Shown: positions 1 to 9,015 of the stretch, one piece after another | How positions within the stretch are numbered: the stretch's first letter is position 1 | Layout of the letters: each line of letters starts with the position of its first letter | Assembly (NCBI RefSeq): GCF_001683915.1 | Contig: NZ_LXTT01000140.1 | Location: forward strand, 1-50,106 | Length of the DNA stretch: 50,106 nucleotides | Source: Allomuricauda sp. CP2A | GTDB taxonomy: Bacteria > Bacteroidota > Bacteroidia > Flavobacteriales > Flavobacteriaceae | Reading direction: 5' to 3' | Notes under the pieces: generated by a model | Database searches by the model: none | What the model was told of the DNA's origin: nothing | The model's input: the letters and a program-made list of their open reading frames with translations, nothing else | Translations under genes and position numbers: made by a program

Positions 1-100
1 GAAGAATTCAAGTATATACTCTAAAATTTAATGAATACCTAGAACTAAAAAGCAGTAATTAATTTGTATAGATTAATACCATTAAGAACTCTACCCCTTA
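1..100. other. AT-rich intergenic stretch
   Basis: AT-rich sequence downstream of cmk. I see no convincing gene, hairpin or promoter in it. The short plus-strand frames reaching into cmk are shadows. Confidence 0.5.
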
Positions 101-793
101 TCACCCCTCCCTCGCAATCACCCGTTTGGCAAACTCATGGATACGCTCAAACTGTTCTTCCAATCCCATATCGCCATTGTCAAACTCAATGGCATCCTTG
201 GCCTTGCGCAAGGGTGAGATGGTGCGGGTGGAATCTATCCGGTCCCGTTCCTCCACATTTTTCAACACTTCGGCAAAAGTGACCTTCTCCCCTTTGTCCA
301 ACAATTCTTTATAGCGCCGGGTGGCCCTGATTTCTGGAGAGGCGGTCATAAACAATTTCAGTTCGGCATCCGGAAAAACCACCGTGCCAATATCCCTGCC
401 GTCCATGACAATGCCCTTGTCCTTGCCCATTTTTTGCTGCATTTCCACCAGTTTGGTCCTTACCTCACCAATCGATGCCACCTTACTCACCTGCCGGGAA
501 ACCCGCATCGTCCGGATTTCCTGCTCCACGTTTTCTCCGTTCAAAAACATTTCAGAACGACCTGTTTCTTTGTTCGGCACAAACTTTAGTTTGATTTTTG
601 GCAACTGTTTCACCAAGGCAGGAATGTCATCCTGAGTCCCGATAAACCCATTGTCCAAAGCATAAAGGGTAACGGCCCGGTACATGGCCCCAGTGTCCAC
701 ATAAACATAGTTTAAGGCTGCGGCCAAACGCTTTGCTATCGTACTTTTTCCAGTTGAAGAATAGCCATCAACGGCAATTGTGATTTTTCCCAT
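101..793 (-). CDS. cmk: (d)CMP kinase (cytidylate kinase)
   Basis: Cytosolic kinase that phosphorylates CMP and dCMP with ATP in pyrimidine nucleotide synthesis. The 230-residue length is normal for the bacterial family. A P-loop (GYSSTGKS, residues 10-17) opens the protein, followed by the VDTGAMYRAVT segment that lines the CMP site. GRDIGTVVFPDA in the middle is a Cmk signature, and the C-terminal half has the arginine-rich lid (RATRRYKEL and RDRIDSTR). The ATG at 793 places the P-loop at the usual distance from the N-terminus. The gene is co-oriented with lon, 99 bp downstream of lon's stop, so it may be read from its own promoter or from lon read-through. Confidence 0.97.
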   Translation of the reverse strand: MGKITIAVDGYSSTGKSTIAKRLAAALNYVYVDTGAMYRAVTLYALDNGFIGTQDDIPALVKQLPKIKLKFVPNKETGRSEMFLNGENVEQEIRTMRVSRQVSKVASIGEVRTKLVEMQQKMGKDKGIVMDGRDIGTVVFPDAELKLFMTASPEIRATRRYKELLDKGEKVTFAEVLKNVEERDRIDSTRTISPLRKAKDAIEFDNGDMGLEEQFERIHEFAKRVIAREG

Positions 794-892
794 TGGTTAA
801 AAATAGGAATAACGCCCCGAATTTCCCACTTCGACTTCACTGAGTGCAAGCTCACAAGGGATCCTTTCTTAATGCATATTTTATCAAAAAAA

Positions 893-3343
893 TTATAGGG
901 TCTTGGCGTTTTTCACTTTTCTGTCCGTAACGGCAATGTCAATCACCTCGCTCATATCGGTCACGTAGTGGAACGTCAATCCTTTCAGATATTCCTCCTT
1001 AATTTCCTCAATGTCCTTGCGATTGTCCGCGCAGAGAATAATTTCCTTGATTCGGGCACGTTTTGCGGCCAAAATCTTCTCTTTGATTCCCCCCACGGGC
1101 AACACTTTGCCCCGAAGGGTGATCTCCCCGGTCATGGCCACACTTTTCTTCACCTTACGTTGTGTGAACAGGGACACCAAAGACGTCAGCATGGTGATCC
1201 CCGCACTGGGCCCATCTTTGGGTGTGGCACCTTCGGGCACGTGAATATGCACATTGTATTTGTCGAACACTTCTGGGTCAATACCAAAGGTATCGGCATT
1301 GGATTTGATATATTCCATGGCAATGGTGGCGGATTCCTTCATCACTTTTCCAAGGTTACCCGTAATATTAAGGGTTCCTTTTCCTTTGGAAAGAATGGAC
1401 TCGATAAACAGAATATCGCCTCCCACACTGGTCCAAGCCAGTCCGGTGACCACACCGGCGACTTCGTTGTGCTCATACTTGTCTCGCTCCAATCGGGCCG
1501 GACCGAGGATTTTTTCAATATCCTCATTGGTGATCTTGATGTTGTACTCCTCCTCCATCGCAATGGATTTGGCGGCAAAACGAACCACTTTGGCAATTTG
1601 TTTCTCCAAGCCACGCACTCCAGATTCCCGAGTATAGCCTTCCACGATTTTCTCCAACTGACGCTTGCCAATTTTTAAATCTTTAGCGGAAAGGCCGTGT
1701 TCCTTTAATTGTTTTGGAAGCAGGTGCCGTTTGGCAATCTCCACTTTTTCCTCGATGGTATAGCCCGTTACATTGATGATTTCCATCCGATCCCGAAGGG
1801 CGGGTTGGATGGTGGACAGGTTATTGGCCGTGGCAATGAACATCACTTTGGACAGATCATAGCCCATTTCCAAGAAATTGTCATGGAAGTCACTGTTCTG
1901 TTCAGGGTCCAAAACCTCCAACATGGCAGAAGATGGGTCTCCCTGATGGCTGTTGGACAATTTATCGATCTCGTCCAAGATGAAAACGGGATTGGACGTG
2001 CCTGCTTTTTTCAAGCTCTGTACAATTCGCCCGGGCATGGCACCGATATAGGTTTTTCGGTGTCCGCGGATTTCGGCTTCGTCACGCAATCCACCCAGGG
2101 ACATACGCACGTATTCCCTGCCCAAGGCTTCGGCCACCGATTTCCCCAAGGAAGTTTTACCAACCCCAGGAGGGCCATACAGACAAAGGATGGGCGATTT
2201 CATATCGTTCCGTAGCTTCAGTACGGCCAAGTACTCAATGATCCTTCGTTTTACATCTTCAAGTCCATAATGATCTCGATCCAAGATTTGTTCGGCGCGT
2301 TTTAGGTCGAATTTATCCTTTGAATATTCGTTCCAAGGCAAATCCAAAATCAAATCCAAATAGTTACGCTGAATGGAATACTCGGCGACTTGGGGATTCA
2401 TACGCTGCATTTTGCCAAGCTCTCGCTCAAAATGCTCCTCAACTTTCTTGCTCCATTTTTTCTTTTTGGCGCGCTCGCGCATTTCATCCACTTCCTGCTC
2501 GTAAGACATGCCGCCCAGCTCTTCCTGGATGGTCTTCATCTGCTGGTGGAGGAAATATTCCCGCTGTTGCTGGTCCATGTCACTTCGTACCTTGGACTGG
2601 ATGTCATTTTTCAGTTCCAACCGTTGCAGTTCCATGTTCATGTACCGCAGGGTGGTCAAGGCGCGTTCCTGCAAGTTGGGAATTTCCAAAAGTTGCTGTT
2701 TCTCGGCAACACTCAGGTTAAGGTTGGAGGACACAAAATTGATCAGGAACGAATTGCTCTGAATATTCCTTATAGCAAATGTGGCCTCACTTGGAATATT
2801 GGGGTTATCCTTAATGATCTTAAAGGCCAACTCCTTAATAGAGTCAATAATGGCCTCAAATTCCTCACCTGTTTCATCGGGCCGAATTTCTTTTGCCTCC
2901 TTTACTGTAGCCGTTAAATATGGTTTTTCGGAAACGATGCTTTCAATCTGAAACCGTTTTTTTCCCTGAATGATGACGGTAGTGTTCCCATCGGGCATTT
3001 GAAGCACCCGTAAGATCCGGGCAACGGTACCCAAGGTATTGATATCGTCCACCCCAGGATTTTCGGTTTCCTCATCTTTTTGGGAGACCACACCAATGGT
3101 CTTGGAGCCATTATTGGCATCCTTGATCAGGTTGATGGATTTATCCCTCCCGGCCGTGATGGGTATCACCACTCCCGGAAAAAGTACCGTGTTTCGTAAC
3201 GGTAATATTGGCAGAACCTGTGGTAGGCTCTCTTTGTTCATTTGTTCTTCATCTTCCGGCGTGAGCAACGGTATCAGCTCCGCATCCTCATCCAGGCCTT
3301 GAAAATCTATATTGTCAAAACTTGATATTTTCATGTTTCCCAT
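893..3343 (-). CDS. lon: ATP-dependent protease Lon
   Basis: Cytosolic AAA+ serine protease that degrades misfolded and regulatory proteins. The 816-residue chain has all three parts: an N-terminal LON substrate-binding domain (about 42-240), a AAA+ module with Walker A GPPGVGKT (390-397) and Walker B FILDEID (454-460), and the C-terminal protease. The protease carries the catalytic serine in KDGPSAG (Ser713) and the catalytic lysine 43 residues later (Lys756), the spacing of the E. coli dyad. Two starts are possible, ATG at 3343 or ATG at 3334 (MKISSFDN). It is divergent from the ECF operon across a 386-bp gap. A heat-shock role is known for the family but no heat-shock element is evident here. 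Confidence 0.98.
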   Translation of the reverse strand: MGNMKISSFDNIDFQGLDEDAELIPLLTPEDEEQMNKESLPQVLPILPLRNTVLFPGVVIPITAGRDKSINLIKDANNGSKTIGVVSQKDEETENPGVDDINTLGTVARILRVLQMPDGNTTVIIQGKKRFQIESIVSEKPYLTATVKEAKEIRPDETGEEFEAIIDSIKELAFKIIKDNPNIPSEATFAIRNIQSNSFLINFVSSNLNLSVAEKQQLLEIPNLQERALTTLRYMNMELQRLELKNDIQSKVRSDMDQQQREYFLHQQMKTIQEELGGMSYEQEVDEMRERAKKKKWSKKVEEHFERELGKMQRMNPQVAEYSIQRNYLDLILDLPWNEYSKDKFDLKRAEQILDRDHYGLEDVKRRIIEYLAVLKLRNDMKSPILCLYGPPGVGKTSLGKSVAEALGREYVRMSLGGLRDEAEIRGHRKTYIGAMPGRIVQSLKKAGTSNPVFILDEIDKLSNSHQGDPSSAMLEVLDPEQNSDFHDNFLEMGYDLSKVMFIATANNLSTIQPALRDRMEIINVTGYTIEEKVEIAKRHLLPKQLKEHGLSAKDLKIGKRQLEKIVEGYTRESGVRGLEKQIAKVVRFAAKSIAMEEEYNIKITNEDIEKILGPARLERDKYEHNEVAGVVTGLAWTSVGGDILFIESILSKGKGTLNITGNLGKVMKESATIAMEYIKSNADTFGIDPEVFDKYNVHIHVPEGATPKDGPSAGITMLTSLVSLFTQRKVKKSVAMTGEITLRGKVLPVGGIKEKILAAKRARIKEIILCADNRKDIEEIKEEYLKGLTFHYVTDMSEVIDIAVTDRKVKNAKTL

Positions 3344-3588
3344 ATCGTCATATCGGTCATTTTGTCAGAAACAACAAAATTCGACCTTATTATATTAAAC
3401 CAAAAGCCATTACAACTCCCTCAAAATCAATATACGCAAGGGGTATTGGGCTTATTTACACCCATAAGAAGGCAATTCCTATGCCAATAAAAGAATTTCT
3501 TGAAACTAACTATCCCCATATCAAGTGAAGGAGCAATATGCTAGTTTCATTTTGATCAATAGGTCAAAACCGAAATTCTTTTATTCAG

Positions 3589-3643
3589 ATTCCCTTTCAC
3601 GGGAATGACAATTTCATCGGAAACCTCGCAGTAAGCTGTGAGG
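3589..3643. repeat. Tandem hairpins, possible dispersed intergenic repeat
   Basis: Two adjacent stem-loops: ATTCCC/GGGAAT (3589-3594 with 3601-3606) and CCTCGCA/TGTGAGG with one mismatch (3624-3630 with 3637-3643), the second followed by a short T-rich run. They lie between divergent genes, where a terminator has no obvious use. I recall similar sequences recurring between genes in flavobacterial genomes, but no second copy is visible in this window, so repeat membership is inference. Confidence 0.35.
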
Positions 3644-3681
3644 AATTCTTTTTGATTAAAATTTAAATTTTAAGAAAAAAG

Positions 3682-3718
3682 TGTAACAATTGATAAATTC
3701 ACCCCTCTATAAGACAAA
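3682..3718 (+). promoter_or_regulatory. ECF-type promoter of the first sigma operon
   Basis: TGTAACAA at 3682-3689, an 18-bp spacer, then TATAAGACAAA at 3708-3718, ending 11 bp before the TTG start of the sigma gene. The same two blocks with a 19-bp spacer occur upstream of the second ECF gene (23085-23122). An AAC-containing -35 is typical of ECF-dependent promoters, so autoregulation is the natural inference. Confidence 0.55.
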
Positions 3719-3729
3719 TCAATCATTTT

Positions 3730-4287
3730 TTGAGCCACCAAAATGAACATATTGATGCACTGCTAAGATCGTGCATGCAGGGAAAACAAAGTGCACAGTT
3801 GGAGGTTTACAATCGCTATTACAAAGCTATGTACAACACAGCGTTTCGGATTGTAAAAGACTCCGCCGAAGCAGAAGATGTAATGCAGGAATCGTTTTTG
3901 AACGCGTTTACGAAACTGCACACATTTAAAGGGGAGGTTGCCTTTGGCGCATGGTTGAAGCGGATTGTGATCAACAACAGTATCCATCATTACAAAAAAC
4001 AGCAAAAAAGAAGGGCTGTGGACTTGGATGAAATAATGTACAAGGTCGAAGATAATGATGAAGTTGATTTGAATCAGAATGGTTTTACGGAACTGAAGGC
4101 TCAAAAAGTGATGGAGACCATGAAAAGTTTGAAAGACAACTACAGAGTTTCTTTGACCTTACATTTAATTGAAGGATACGATTACGAAGAAATAAGTGAA
4201 ATAATGAACATTAGTTATGCCAATTGCAGAACTACAATTTCCAGGGCCAAGGAAAGCCTTAGAAAAAAATTGACATTAAGTATTTGA
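3730..4287 (+). CDS. RNA polymerase sigma-70 factor, ECF subfamily
   Basis: 185-residue extracytoplasmic-function sigma factor. Region 2 covers about residues 22-92 (AEDVMQESFLNAFTKLHTF, then FGAWLKRIVINNSI) and region 4 about 125-180 (DYEEISEIMNISYANCRT, then ISRAKESL). There is no sigma-1 or sigma-3 domain, as expected for ECF proteins. The start must be TTG at 3730: there is no in-frame ATG upstream, and the first internal ATG would cut into region 2. It is followed after 2 bp by a one-TM putative anti-sigma protein and then two exported beta-solenoid proteins, so it probably controls an envelope response. Signal and regulon are unknown. Confidence 0.93.
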   Translation: MSHQNEHIDALLRSCMQGKQSAQLEVYNRYYKAMYNTAFRIVKDSAEAEDVMQESFLNAFTKLHTFKGEVAFGAWLKRIVINNSIHHYKKQQKRRAVDLDEIMYKVEDNDEVDLNQNGFTELKAQKVMETMKSLKDNYRVSLTLHLIEGYDYEEISEIMNISYANCRTTISRAKESLRKKLTLSI

Positions 4288-4289
4288 TC

Positions 4290-4850
4290 ATGAAGGAAGA
4301 TAAATTAGATCAATTGTTTGACAGGCTTCAAGGGCAGTTTGACCTTGAAGAACCACAACCGGGGCACCAAGACCGCTTCTTGGAGAAGCTGAACCAATCC
4401 AGTGGCACTGTTTCCATCCACAGGAAAAAGACAAGCTGGTGGAAATCCCTGTCCATTGCCGTCTCTATTGCTGTCGTTGGTATACTGGCCTTCCAATATT
4501 TGGGCACGGGCCAGAGTCTGGAGCAACAGGTTGTTGAAATTTCCCCGGAAGTGTCCCAAACCGAGTTCTACTTTGCCAACCTGATTGAAGAGCAGGTAAC
4601 CCTGTTAAAGAACCAAAAATCACCTGAAACAGCACAATTGGTGGATGACACCTTGTTGCAATTGAAAAAGTTGGAAAAGGATTATAAAAGCTTGGAGCGG
4701 GATCTTGTCAACGGTGGTGACAGTAAAATCATCCTAAACGCCATGATCTTCAATTTCCAGACCCGAATCGATCTTTTAAAAGATGTTTTGAGCCAAGTAG
4801 AAAATATTAAAAATTTAAAATCATACAATGATGAAAACATTACTATATAA
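4290..4850 (+). CDS. Putative anti-sigma factor, single-pass membrane protein
   Basis: 186-residue protein with an acidic cytoplasmic N-terminus (about 1-50), one hydrophobic helix (about 53-70, preceded by HRKKTSWWK) and a helical C-terminal region rich in Leu, Lys and Gln that is probably periplasmic and coiled-coil forming. I find no zinc-binding HxxxCxxC anti-sigma motif. The role is inferred from topology and from sitting 2 bp after an ECF sigma stop codon. ATG at 4290 is preferred over the in-frame TTG at 4284, which overlaps the sigma stop. Its 3' end overlaps the next gene by 23 bp, implying translational coupling. Confidence 0.72.
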   Translation: MKEDKLDQLFDRLQGQFDLEEPQPGHQDRFLEKLNQSSGTVSIHRKKTSWWKSLSIAVSIAVVGILAFQYLGTGQSLEQQVVEISPEVSQTEFYFANLIEEQVTLLKNQKSPETAQLVDDTLLQLKKLEKDYKSLERDLVNGGDSKIILNAMIFNFQTRIDLLKDVLSQVENIKNLKSYNDENITI

Positions 4851-5922
4851 AAGTTTCCTTTTGGCCTTAACGCTCCTACCCCTTACGCTGAGCGCACATA
4901 CCGATGGTATGGATGGCAAGTATACCAAGGAGAAAACCATAAAGCGGGATTTCAATGTAAATTCCGATGCGTTGTTCAAGGTGGACAACAGCTATGGCAA
5001 CCTCAACATCACCTCCTGGAACGAAAATAGGGTTGTGATCGAGGTGCACATCAAGGCCAATGGCAATGATGAAGATCGTGTACAGGAACGTTTGAACGAG
5101 ATTGATGTTGATTTTGAGAACAACCCCGGTATGGTGTCCGCCAGAACCCTTTTTGGAGACCGCGGCAATAGTTGGGGATGGAACTGGGGCAAACACAGGA
5201 ACATCAATGTACAGGTAAACTACACGATCAAACTGCCGGTGAAAAACAATATTAACCTCAGCAATGACTATGGAAGCATCTTTTTGGACCGTATTGACGG
5301 CCATGCCAAAATTAAATGCGACTATGGTAAAATTGATGCCGGGGAACTTCGCGGACGAAACAATGAGCTTAAGTTCGATTATACCTCTAAATCTCATTTT
5401 GGCTATATAAATAGTGGGGAAATTGTAGCCGATTATTCCGGTTTTACTATTGAAAAAGCTGGAAACCTCACTATAAAGGCAGATTATACCAACGCCGTGA
5501 TCGAGGAAATGGATAATTTGGAATACACCAGCGATTATGGTTCCCTTGAGGCCCATAACGTAAAAAATGTGAATGGAACTGGGGATTACATCGGCGTGAA
5601 ACTGGGAACGGTACACGGCAACGTTAGCATATCCAGTGATTATGGTTCACTACGAATTGACCAATTGGCCCCAGATGCCGGGAATGTGGAGATCAGAACA
5701 GACTACACCGGGATAAAAATCGGGTATCATCCTGAGTACTACTTTGATTTTGAAATTATTGCGGAATATGCCGGGGTAAGCGGAAAGGACGATTTTGAAA
5801 TCAGCATCAGCAAGGAAAAAAACAGTGAAAAATATTACAAAGGGTATTACGGAAAAGAAAACTCCGGCAATAGGGTAAGCATCACCACAGACTACGGAGG
5901 CATTACATTTTATAAAAACTGA
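4828..5922 (+). CDS. Exported DUF4097-like beta-solenoid protein
   Basis: 364-residue protein with an N-terminal signal peptide (hydrophobic stretch about 5-22, likely cleavage after LSA). After a beta-rich N-terminal region it has a ladder of Asp-Tyr turns at 147, 165, 184, 202, 219, 236, 253, 271, 292 and 355, spaced mostly 17-21 residues apart and usually followed by Gly, Ser or Thr. That is the pattern of a right-handed beta-solenoid such as DUF4097/GIN adhesin-like proteins. The start may be ATG 4828 or ATG 4831. It is third in the ECF operon and probably periplasmic or surface exposed. No catalytic motif is visible. Confidence 0.8.
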   Translation: MMKTLLYKSFLLALTLLPLTLSAHTDGMDGKYTKEKTIKRDFNVNSDALFKVDNSYGNLNITSWNENRVVIEVHIKANGNDEDRVQERLNEIDVDFENNPGMVSARTLFGDRGNSWGWNWGKHRNINVQVNYTIKLPVKNNINLSNDYGSIFLDRIDGHAKIKCDYGKIDAGELRGRNNELKFDYTSKSHFGYINSGEIVADYSGFTIEKAGNLTIKADYTNAVIEEMDNLEYTSDYGSLEAHNVKNVNGTGDYIGVKLGTVHGNVSISSDYGSLRIDQLAPDAGNVEIRTDYTGIKIGYHPEYYFDFEIIAEYAGVSGKDDFEISISKEKNSEKYYKGYYGKENSGNRVSITTDYGGITFYKN

Positions 5923-5949
5923 ATCATATCAAAAAACAAACACAAGATC

Positions 5950-6675
5950 ATGAAAAAAATTATCACAATGGCCTTGGCACTCTGCACTGTGGCCATAACC
6001 AATGCCCAATGGGGCAAAAGAATTAAGGGAGATGGCAATGTTGTAACCATAGAGCGTTCGGTTGGCGATTACGACGGCGTAGCACTGGCCGGTTGGTTCG
6101 ATGTTGATTTGGTAGGTGGAAAAGAAGGTGAACTCACTCTGGAAGGCGAATCCAATCTTTTGGAATATGTAAAGACAGAGGTGAAAAACGGAACCTTGGT
6201 AATAAAGGTTGAAAAAGGGGTCAATCTCAGACCCTCAAGCTGGGGCAAGGGAATCCATATTACCGTTCCCGTTGAGTCCATTAGCGAAGTCTCCCTCTCC
6301 GGCTCTGGTGATATTGCAGGGCAAACCACAATCAAATCCAACAGCTTTAGTGCTCGCATTGCAGGGTCTGGCGACATGGCTCTTATGGTTGAGGCGGAAC
6401 GTGTAGAAGCCGCTCTATCTGGATCTGGAGACATTACCCTTTCAGGAAGGACCACCGATTTTGATGTACAGGTGTCAGGGTCTGGCGATATTAAGGCCTA
6501 TGAATTAGAGGCTGAACACGTAACCGCTGCGGTATCAGGATCTGCCGACATCAAAGTCACCGCCAACCAATCCATAGATGCCCGGGTCTCTGGGTCCGGG
6601 GACATCCATTACCGTGGCAATCCAAAGAAAATCAACAGTAAATCCTCGGGTTCTGGAGATATTACCAGAGGATAA
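5950..6675 (+). CDS. GIN-domain (DUF2807) exported protein
   Basis: 241-residue protein with signal peptide (MKKIITMALALCTVAITNA) and a head GIN domain: a beta-solenoid marked by (S/A)GS(G/A)D(I/M) turns starting near residues 117, 138, 157, 176, 196, 214 and 233, a period of 18-21. Family members are annotated as putative auto-transporter adhesin head domains, but no passenger or anchor is seen here. It lies 27 bp after the DUF4097-like gene and ends the operon ahead of a strong terminator. Likely exported; molecular function unknown. Confidence 0.88.
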   Translation: MKKIITMALALCTVAITNAQWGKRIKGDGNVVTIERSVGDYDGVALAGWFDVDLVGGKEGELTLEGESNLLEYVKTEVKNGTLVIKVEKGVNLRPSSWGKGIHITVPVESISEVSLSGSGDIAGQTTIKSNSFSARIAGSGDMALMVEAERVEAALSGSGDITLSGRTTDFDVQVSGSGDIKAYELEAEHVTAAVSGSADIKVTANQSIDARVSGSGDIHYRGNPKKINSKSSGSGDITRG

Positions 6676-6706
6676 AAGGAGTTTATCACTACCAATCAAA
6701 AAACGA

Positions 6707-6738
6707 AAAGCCTCGGTAAGCAGCCGGGGCTTTTTTTT
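6707..6738. terminator. Bidirectional intrinsic terminator
   Basis: Stem AAAGCCTCGG (6707-6716) with CCGGGGCTTT (6724-6733, one T-G wobble), a 7-nt loop, then a T run. It lies between the convergent ends of the GIN gene and the UMF1 transporter gene and can serve both. Confidence 0.85.
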
Positions 6739-6743
6739 ATATC

Positions 6744-8066
6744 CTATTCTTTATTGTTCACCCTGGCCAAAAGAAATATTCCCGCCAAAAAGAAAAGTCC
6801 TAAAAAGATGGTGCTGTTCCGCATACTTCCAGTAAGTTGCGCCACCGCACCGTACAGGAACGTACCGATGATGATCCCTATTTTTTCCGCCACATCATAA
6901 AAACTGAAGAATGAGGTGGTATCGGTGGTCTCCGGTAAAAATTTGGAATAGGTAGATCGTGACAGGGCCTGAATACCACCCATAACAAGCCCCACAAAAC
7001 CTGCGGCAATATAAAAATCCGTTGGTGTCTGTAAAAAGTAGGCATATACACACAGCATTACCCAAATACAATTTATGACGATCAAGGTCCTGATGTTTCC
7101 ATAACTACTGGAGGCCTTTGCCGTAAGTGTCGCTCCCAAAATGGCCACAATTTGAATGACCAAGATGCTTATGATCAGTCCCGTGGTTCGTTCAGTATCT
7201 GACCCCCAGGCTATTTCTTCTTCGCCAAAATAGGTGGCGATCAGCATAATGGTCTGTACCGCCATGCTGTATACAAAAAAAGCGACCAAATACTGTTTTA
7301 ATCGGGTTTCAGATTCCAGTTGTTTCCAAACACTTTTGAGTTCACGAAAGCCATTCAGAATGATGTTTTTTCGTTCTCCTTCACGTTTATACCCTTTGGG
7401 TAGATGGGCAAAGGTGTATTGACTGAAAAGAATCCACCAAATTCCAACAGAAATGAAAGAGTATTTCATGGCCTTGATTTCGGCTACCTCTCCCCCACTA
7501 TCGGTAATACCAAAGGTATCGGGCTGCATCACCATGGCCAAGTTGAACACCAATAAAATTACACTGCCAACGTACCCCAAAGAAAAGCCTTTGGCACTGA
7601 TGCCATCTTGCTGCTCGGGATAGGCAATATCCGGCAAATACGAATTATTAATGGCAAAACTGACCCAAAACCCGACCAAACCAAAGAAATAACATATCAA
7701 CCCAAAATAGATGTTCTCCAAAGAGAACCAATACAGACCAATGCAGGAAAGTGCCCCCAAATAGCAGAAAAATTTGAGAAAAATCTTCTTGTTTCCCATA
7801 TAATCTGCAATCCCAGATACCAGAGGGGTCACTACGGCAATAAAGACAAAGGCCAAGGATGTTACATAGCTGATCAAGGGGGCCCGGGCTATTTCCCCGC
7901 CAAATACGGTTACTTTTTCAATACCGGCCACACGAAATAAAGCGCCATAAAAAATAGGAAAGACCGCTGAGGAAATGACCAAACTGTAGACCGAGTTGGC
8001 CCAATCGTAAAACGCCCAAGCATTCAATAGTTTTTTACTTCCTTTTAGTGCCAGTACTTGTGCCAT
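6744..8066 (-). CDS. MFS transporter, UMF1 / Atg22-like family
   Basis: 440-residue polytopic membrane protein with about 12 hydrophobic helices. It begins NAWAFYDWANSVYSLVI, the signature of the UMF1 branch of the major facilitator superfamily (related to yeast vacuolar Atg22). A loop between the two six-helix halves carries charged residues (HLPKGYKREGERKN). The substrate cannot be read from sequence. In this position, downstream of a protease, GH31 and glgB on the same strand, a sugar or metabolite exporter is possible but unproven. It is separated from the M48 gene by 97 bp containing a large inverted repeat. Confidence 0.9.
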   Translation of the reverse strand: MAQVLALKGSKKLLNAWAFYDWANSVYSLVISSAVFPIFYGALFRVAGIEKVTVFGGEIARAPLISYVTSLAFVFIAVVTPLVSGIADYMGNKKIFLKFFCYLGALSCIGLYWFSLENIYFGLICYFFGLVGFWVSFAINNSYLPDIAYPEQQDGISAKGFSLGYVGSVILLVFNLAMVMQPDTFGITDSGGEVAEIKAMKYSFISVGIWWILFSQYTFAHLPKGYKREGERKNIILNGFRELKSVWKQLESETRLKQYLVAFFVYSMAVQTIMLIATYFGEEEIAWGSDTERTTGLIISILVIQIVAILGATLTAKASSSYGNIRTLIVINCIWVMLCVYAYFLQTPTDFYIAAGFVGLVMGGIQALSRSTYSKFLPETTDTTSFFSFYDVAEKIGIIIGTFLYGAVAQLTGSMRNSTIFLGLFFLAGIFLLARVNNKE

Positions 8067-8083
8067 GGTGGTTGGTTAAAATG

Positions 8084-8143
8084 AAAATGTCATTTTGAAC
8101 TTTTAATGAAAATAAATTTCACGCTGGCTCAAAATGACATTTT
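8084..8143. repeat. 15-bp perfect inverted repeat
   Basis: Arms 8084-8098 and 8129-8143 (AAAATGTCATTTTGA and its exact complement) separated by 30 nt. Each arm is itself nearly palindromic. It sits between two minus-strand genes, so it could be a terminator of the M48 gene, an operator for the UMF1 gene, or a dispersed repeat. Confidence 0.6.
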
Positions 8144-8163
8144 TGGTTTTGTTAAATCCCAAT

Positions 8164-8973
8164 TTATTTGAATGATGTTACCCCAAATTTACGGGCTTCT
8201 TGTTTTGCGGCCGGTGCCCAAGCCGTTAAATTACTGATACGGGTATCATTTGAAGGGTGTGTGCTCAAAAATTCGGGCGGTGTCTGCCCCCCTGATTGGG
8301 CTTTCATGCGTTGCCAAAGCTTCGCTGCCTCATCGGGGTTATAGCCTGCAATGGCCATGATCTGCAACCCAATCCGGTCTGCCTCTGTCTCGTGGCTTCT
8401 GCTAAAAGGCAACATTACCCCAACGGTTGAGCCCAATCCATAGGCTTGGTTGAACATATTTCTTTTCTCTGGATCTTGGATGGCCACATTGCCTGCCACT
8501 GCCCCAATTTGTTGCAGCATTCCTGCGCTCATACGCTGCGCCCCATGATCGGCCAAGGCGTGGGCCACTTCATGCCCCATGACCACTGCAATCCCGGCTT
8601 CATTTTGGGTTATGGGCAAAATACCGGTATAGAAAACAATTTTACCACCGGGCATACACCAAGCGTTCACCGTCTCATCATCCACCAAATTGTACTCCCA
8701 TTTATAATCCTTTAAATAGCCCGGATATCCATTGGCATCAAGCCATCGTTCCGCTGCTGAAGCAATTCGCTGCCCCACTCTTGTGATCATTTGGGCATCG
8801 GATGTTCCTGTTATTACTTTATTATCACCCAAAAATTCATCATATTGGGCAAATGCCATGGGAAAAATTTGACTATTGGGATAAAAATTGAGCGTACTTT
8901 TCCCCGTAAACGGATTTGTTTTGCATGCGGCCACGGCCAAGAACACCGCAATTACCAAAATCAACCTTTTCAT
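8164..8973 (-). CDS. M48 family metalloprotease, lipoprotein
   Basis: 269-residue periplasmic zinc protease. A lipoprotein signal ends in LAVAAC (Cys17 lipidated). The zinc motif HEVAH is at 134-138 and the third ligand follows in SHETEADRIG. The short single-domain architecture, without TPR repeats or membrane helices, resembles LoiP/YcaL-type outer-membrane quality-control proteases. It lies 42 bp downstream of the GH31 gene on the same strand and may be co-transcribed. The physiological substrate is unknown. Confidence 0.93.
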   Translation of the reverse strand: MKRLILVIAVFLAVAACKTNPFTGKSTLNFYPNSQIFPMAFAQYDEFLGDNKVITGTSDAQMITRVGQRIASAAERWLDANGYPGYLKDYKWEYNLVDDETVNAWCMPGGKIVFYTGILPITQNEAGIAVVMGHEVAHALADHGAQRMSAGMLQQIGAVAGNVAIQDPEKRNMFNQAYGLGSTVGVMLPFSRSHETEADRIGLQIMAIAGYNPDEAAKLWQRMKAQSGGQTPPEFLSTHPSNDTRISNLTAWAPAAKQEARKFGVTSFK

Positions 8974-9015
8974 ACCTAAGTTTTAATAGTGTTTAGCTTT
9001 AGGAAATTTACAAAA

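Larger units (their letters stand above)
3344..3729. other. Long intergenic region between lon and the ECF operon
   Basis: A 386-bp divergent spacer. It holds the lon promoter side (about 3344-3400, with an ATTTTGT/ACAAAAT inverted repeat near 3362-3384), then unassigned AT-rich sequence, two hairpins at 3589-3643, and the ECF-type promoter at 3682-3718. The frame at 3322-3528 has no recognisable protein features and crosses the lon start, so I do not call it. Confidence 0.5.

Noticed and set aside
829..866. Possible dispersed intergenic repeat upstream of cmk
   Set aside because: Sequence resembles flavobacterial intergenic repeats from memory, but there is no second copy in this window and no clear structure.
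1709..2215. Long plus-strand frame inside lon
   Set aside because: Mirror of the lon coding strand; no domain features, and lon is complete.
3322..3528. 68-residue plus-strand frame across the lon start
   Set aside because: Crosses the lon promoter and start, with low-complexity composition and no family features.
6290..6660. Short repeated units at DNA level that could suggest a CRISPR or satellite array
   Set aside because: They encode the SGSGD turns of the GIN protein with variable codons and are in frame; no constant repeat with unique spacers.
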